The notes under the pieces were generated by a model. The model saw nothing but the letters and a program-made list of their open reading frames with translations. It was not told the origin of the DNA and did not search any database. From contig JAJQAC010000087.1 in the NCBI GenBank assembly GCA_021204025.1, forward strand, positions 1-64,000: a stretch of 64,000 nt of DNA, read 5' to 3'. The first letter of the stretch is position 1. Each line of letters starts with the position of its first letter. The position numbers and the translations under genes were made by a program. Of this stretch, positions 63,137-64,000 are shown one piece after another. Source of the DNA: Clostridiales bacterium. Lineage in GTDB: Bacteria; Bacillota; Clostridia; Lachnospirales; Lachnospiraceae.

Positions 63137-64000
63137 TTATTTTGCCACTGATTTTTTCAGGCGCACAAACCTTGGAAGAGAGTTTTCCTTCTTAATCTGG
63201 ATCTCACCCTGGATCAGCGGAAGTGCATAATTAATGAATTCATCCGTTACATTGTTTCCTCTCTCATTGATCCACTCAACCGGAACCTTCTTCTCATAGT
63301 TTGCCACCTGAGCCAGATCTAAGAGTTCCGCTTCGCACTTGTAACCATTCTCATCACGGGTGCACTTGAAGCCTACCATCTTATCGGTAACACCGGCAAT
63401 CGCCTCGTTCACCGCAGTCTGACCTGCCATAAAGGCCTCATCCGAGTCAGTCTGAGAAGCACAATGCTCCGCACAGCGCTGCAGCAGAGAAAGCTCAATC
63501 GGACGAACCTTAACACCCGGGATTGCATTCTTCACAACATCACCCAGCTTCGCCGCAAGGCCGCCGAGCTGCGCATGGCCAAATCCATCCGTGGCGGAAG
63601 TCTCTGCTTCCGATACAAAACGTCCGTCCGCATAGTGAATTCCCTCGGATACCGCTACGATTACGTTTTTATTTGCATCCCAGATGTTCTTCACATCCTC
63701 AATAAACTCGTCCATCTTGAAATCGACTTCCGGAAGATAAACCAGATCCGCCGGATAGCCAGCGACCTTAGCCAGGGAAGCGGCGCCAGCCAGCCAGCCG
63801 GCATGACGTCCCATGATCTCAACGATCGTAACCTGTCCTTTATCATATACATGAGAATCCTGATAAATCTCTACCAGAGAAGTCGCGATATATTTTGCCG
63901 CCGAAGCATAACCCGGGCAGTGATCTGTGCCAAACAGGTCGTTATCGATCGTCTTCGGAATACCCATCACACGGCAGTCATAACCAACCTTCTTCATATA
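63137..64000 (-). CDS. 6-phosphofructokinase, PPi-type signature (partial, N-terminus outside window)
   Basis: The last ~288 residues of a phosphofructokinase; the frame continues past base 64000, so the start is not visible. The substrate-binding MGIPKTIDNDLFGTDHCPGYA has Lys where ATP-type enzymes have Gly (GIPGTIDND), which is associated with pyrophosphate use. The companion residue lies upstream and is not seen. EIMGRHAGWLAGAASLA is the fructose-6-phosphate region. Catalytic Asp residues in TIDND are intact. Downstream comes eda. Confidence 0.88.
   Translation of the reverse strand, partial: YMKKVGYDCRVMGIPKTIDNDLFGTDHCPGYASAAKYIATSLVEIYQDSHVYDKGQVTIVEIMGRHAGWLAGAASLAKVAGYPADLVYLPEVDFKMDEFIEDVKNIWDANKNVIVAVSEGIHYADGRFVSEAETSATDGFGHAQLGGLAAKLGDVVKNAIPGVKVRPIELSLLQRCAEHCASQTDSDEAFMAGQTAVNEAIAGVTDKMVGFKCTRDENGYKCEAELLDLAQVANYEKKVPVEWINERGNNVTDEFINYALPLIQGEIQIKKENSLPRFVRLKKSVAK

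Overview
The window looks like a chromosome segment from an anaerobic, spore-forming Firmicute of the Lachnospiraceae / clostridial cluster XIVa type. The evidence is AGGAGG-type ribosome sites throughout, sporulation genes (spoIIID, a ymxH/ylmC-type PRC-barrel gene), a PPi-type phosphofructokinase signature, a separate fchA-like cyclohydrolase beside folD, an MscL with a zinc-ribbon tail, and gut-type glycan genes. Most genes lie on the minus strand. No rRNA, tRNA, CRISPR array or complete transposase gene was seen.

Layout. 0-2.2 kb: tail of a flavin reductase, a decayed island (DUF1848 remnant, integrase C-terminus, ribbon-helix-helix stub), the rplM-rpsI operon with a consensus promoter and L13-type leader, and a 29-residue cysteine-rich peptide gene absent from the ORF track. 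2.2-15.7 kb: sugar kinase, uvrA, ftsH, a polar amino-acid ABC transporter, HAD/kinase genes, folD-fchA, a uridine kinase relative, an ECF S-component and mscL. 16-22 kb: argCJBD on minus and divergent argG on plus. 22-31 kb: DMT exporter, apbE, alsS-type acetolactate synthase, mazEF, Gx transporter, a secreted DUF5722 protein, metK with an attenuator-like leader. 31-44 kb: OLD-family nuclease, a C26 amidotransferase, spoIIID, membrane proteins, a HEPN/MNT pair, ktrAB, an unassigned PRTase-like protein, HD and metallophosphoesterase proteins, and a cytosolic BMP-domain protein. 44-50.5 kb: argS, aroD, efp, aroE, aroK, yqeG, nrdR. 50.6-60.3 kb: an AT-richer six-gene operon (GH3, two LytTR regulators, GHKL kinase, GH2, GPH symporter). 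60.3-64 kb: small membrane protein, a second HEPN/MNT cassette, ymxH, KDPG aldolase and a partial phosphofructokinase.

Most unusual material. (1) A dispersed family of long imperfect palindromes (8.3, 18.2, 24.6 and 40.3 kb) shares end motifs GCCAATA...GGACGG. Its stems change in a compensatory way between copies, which points to a conserved folded RNA or DNA element. (2) The glycan operon appears to be under its own LytTR control: two 9-bp direct repeats 12 bp apart sit just upstream of a promoter with good -10 and poor -35, and one of its two response regulators has Glu in place of the phospho-acceptor Asp. (3) FolD lacks the catalytic Lys and Gln of the cyclohydrolase site and overlaps a stand-alone cyclohydrolase gene. 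(4) A HEPN/MNT cassette sits between two ~50-bp direct repeats, one of which is the 3' end of ymxH. Smaller leads are the cysteine-rich peptide, a ymxH leader hairpin covering the start codon, leader hairpins at metK and at the PRTase-like gene, and a BMP domain fused to a ParB-like domain with no signal peptide.

All calls come from reading the sequence and ORF translations. No database search, folding program or alignment was run, and family names rest on recognised motifs.
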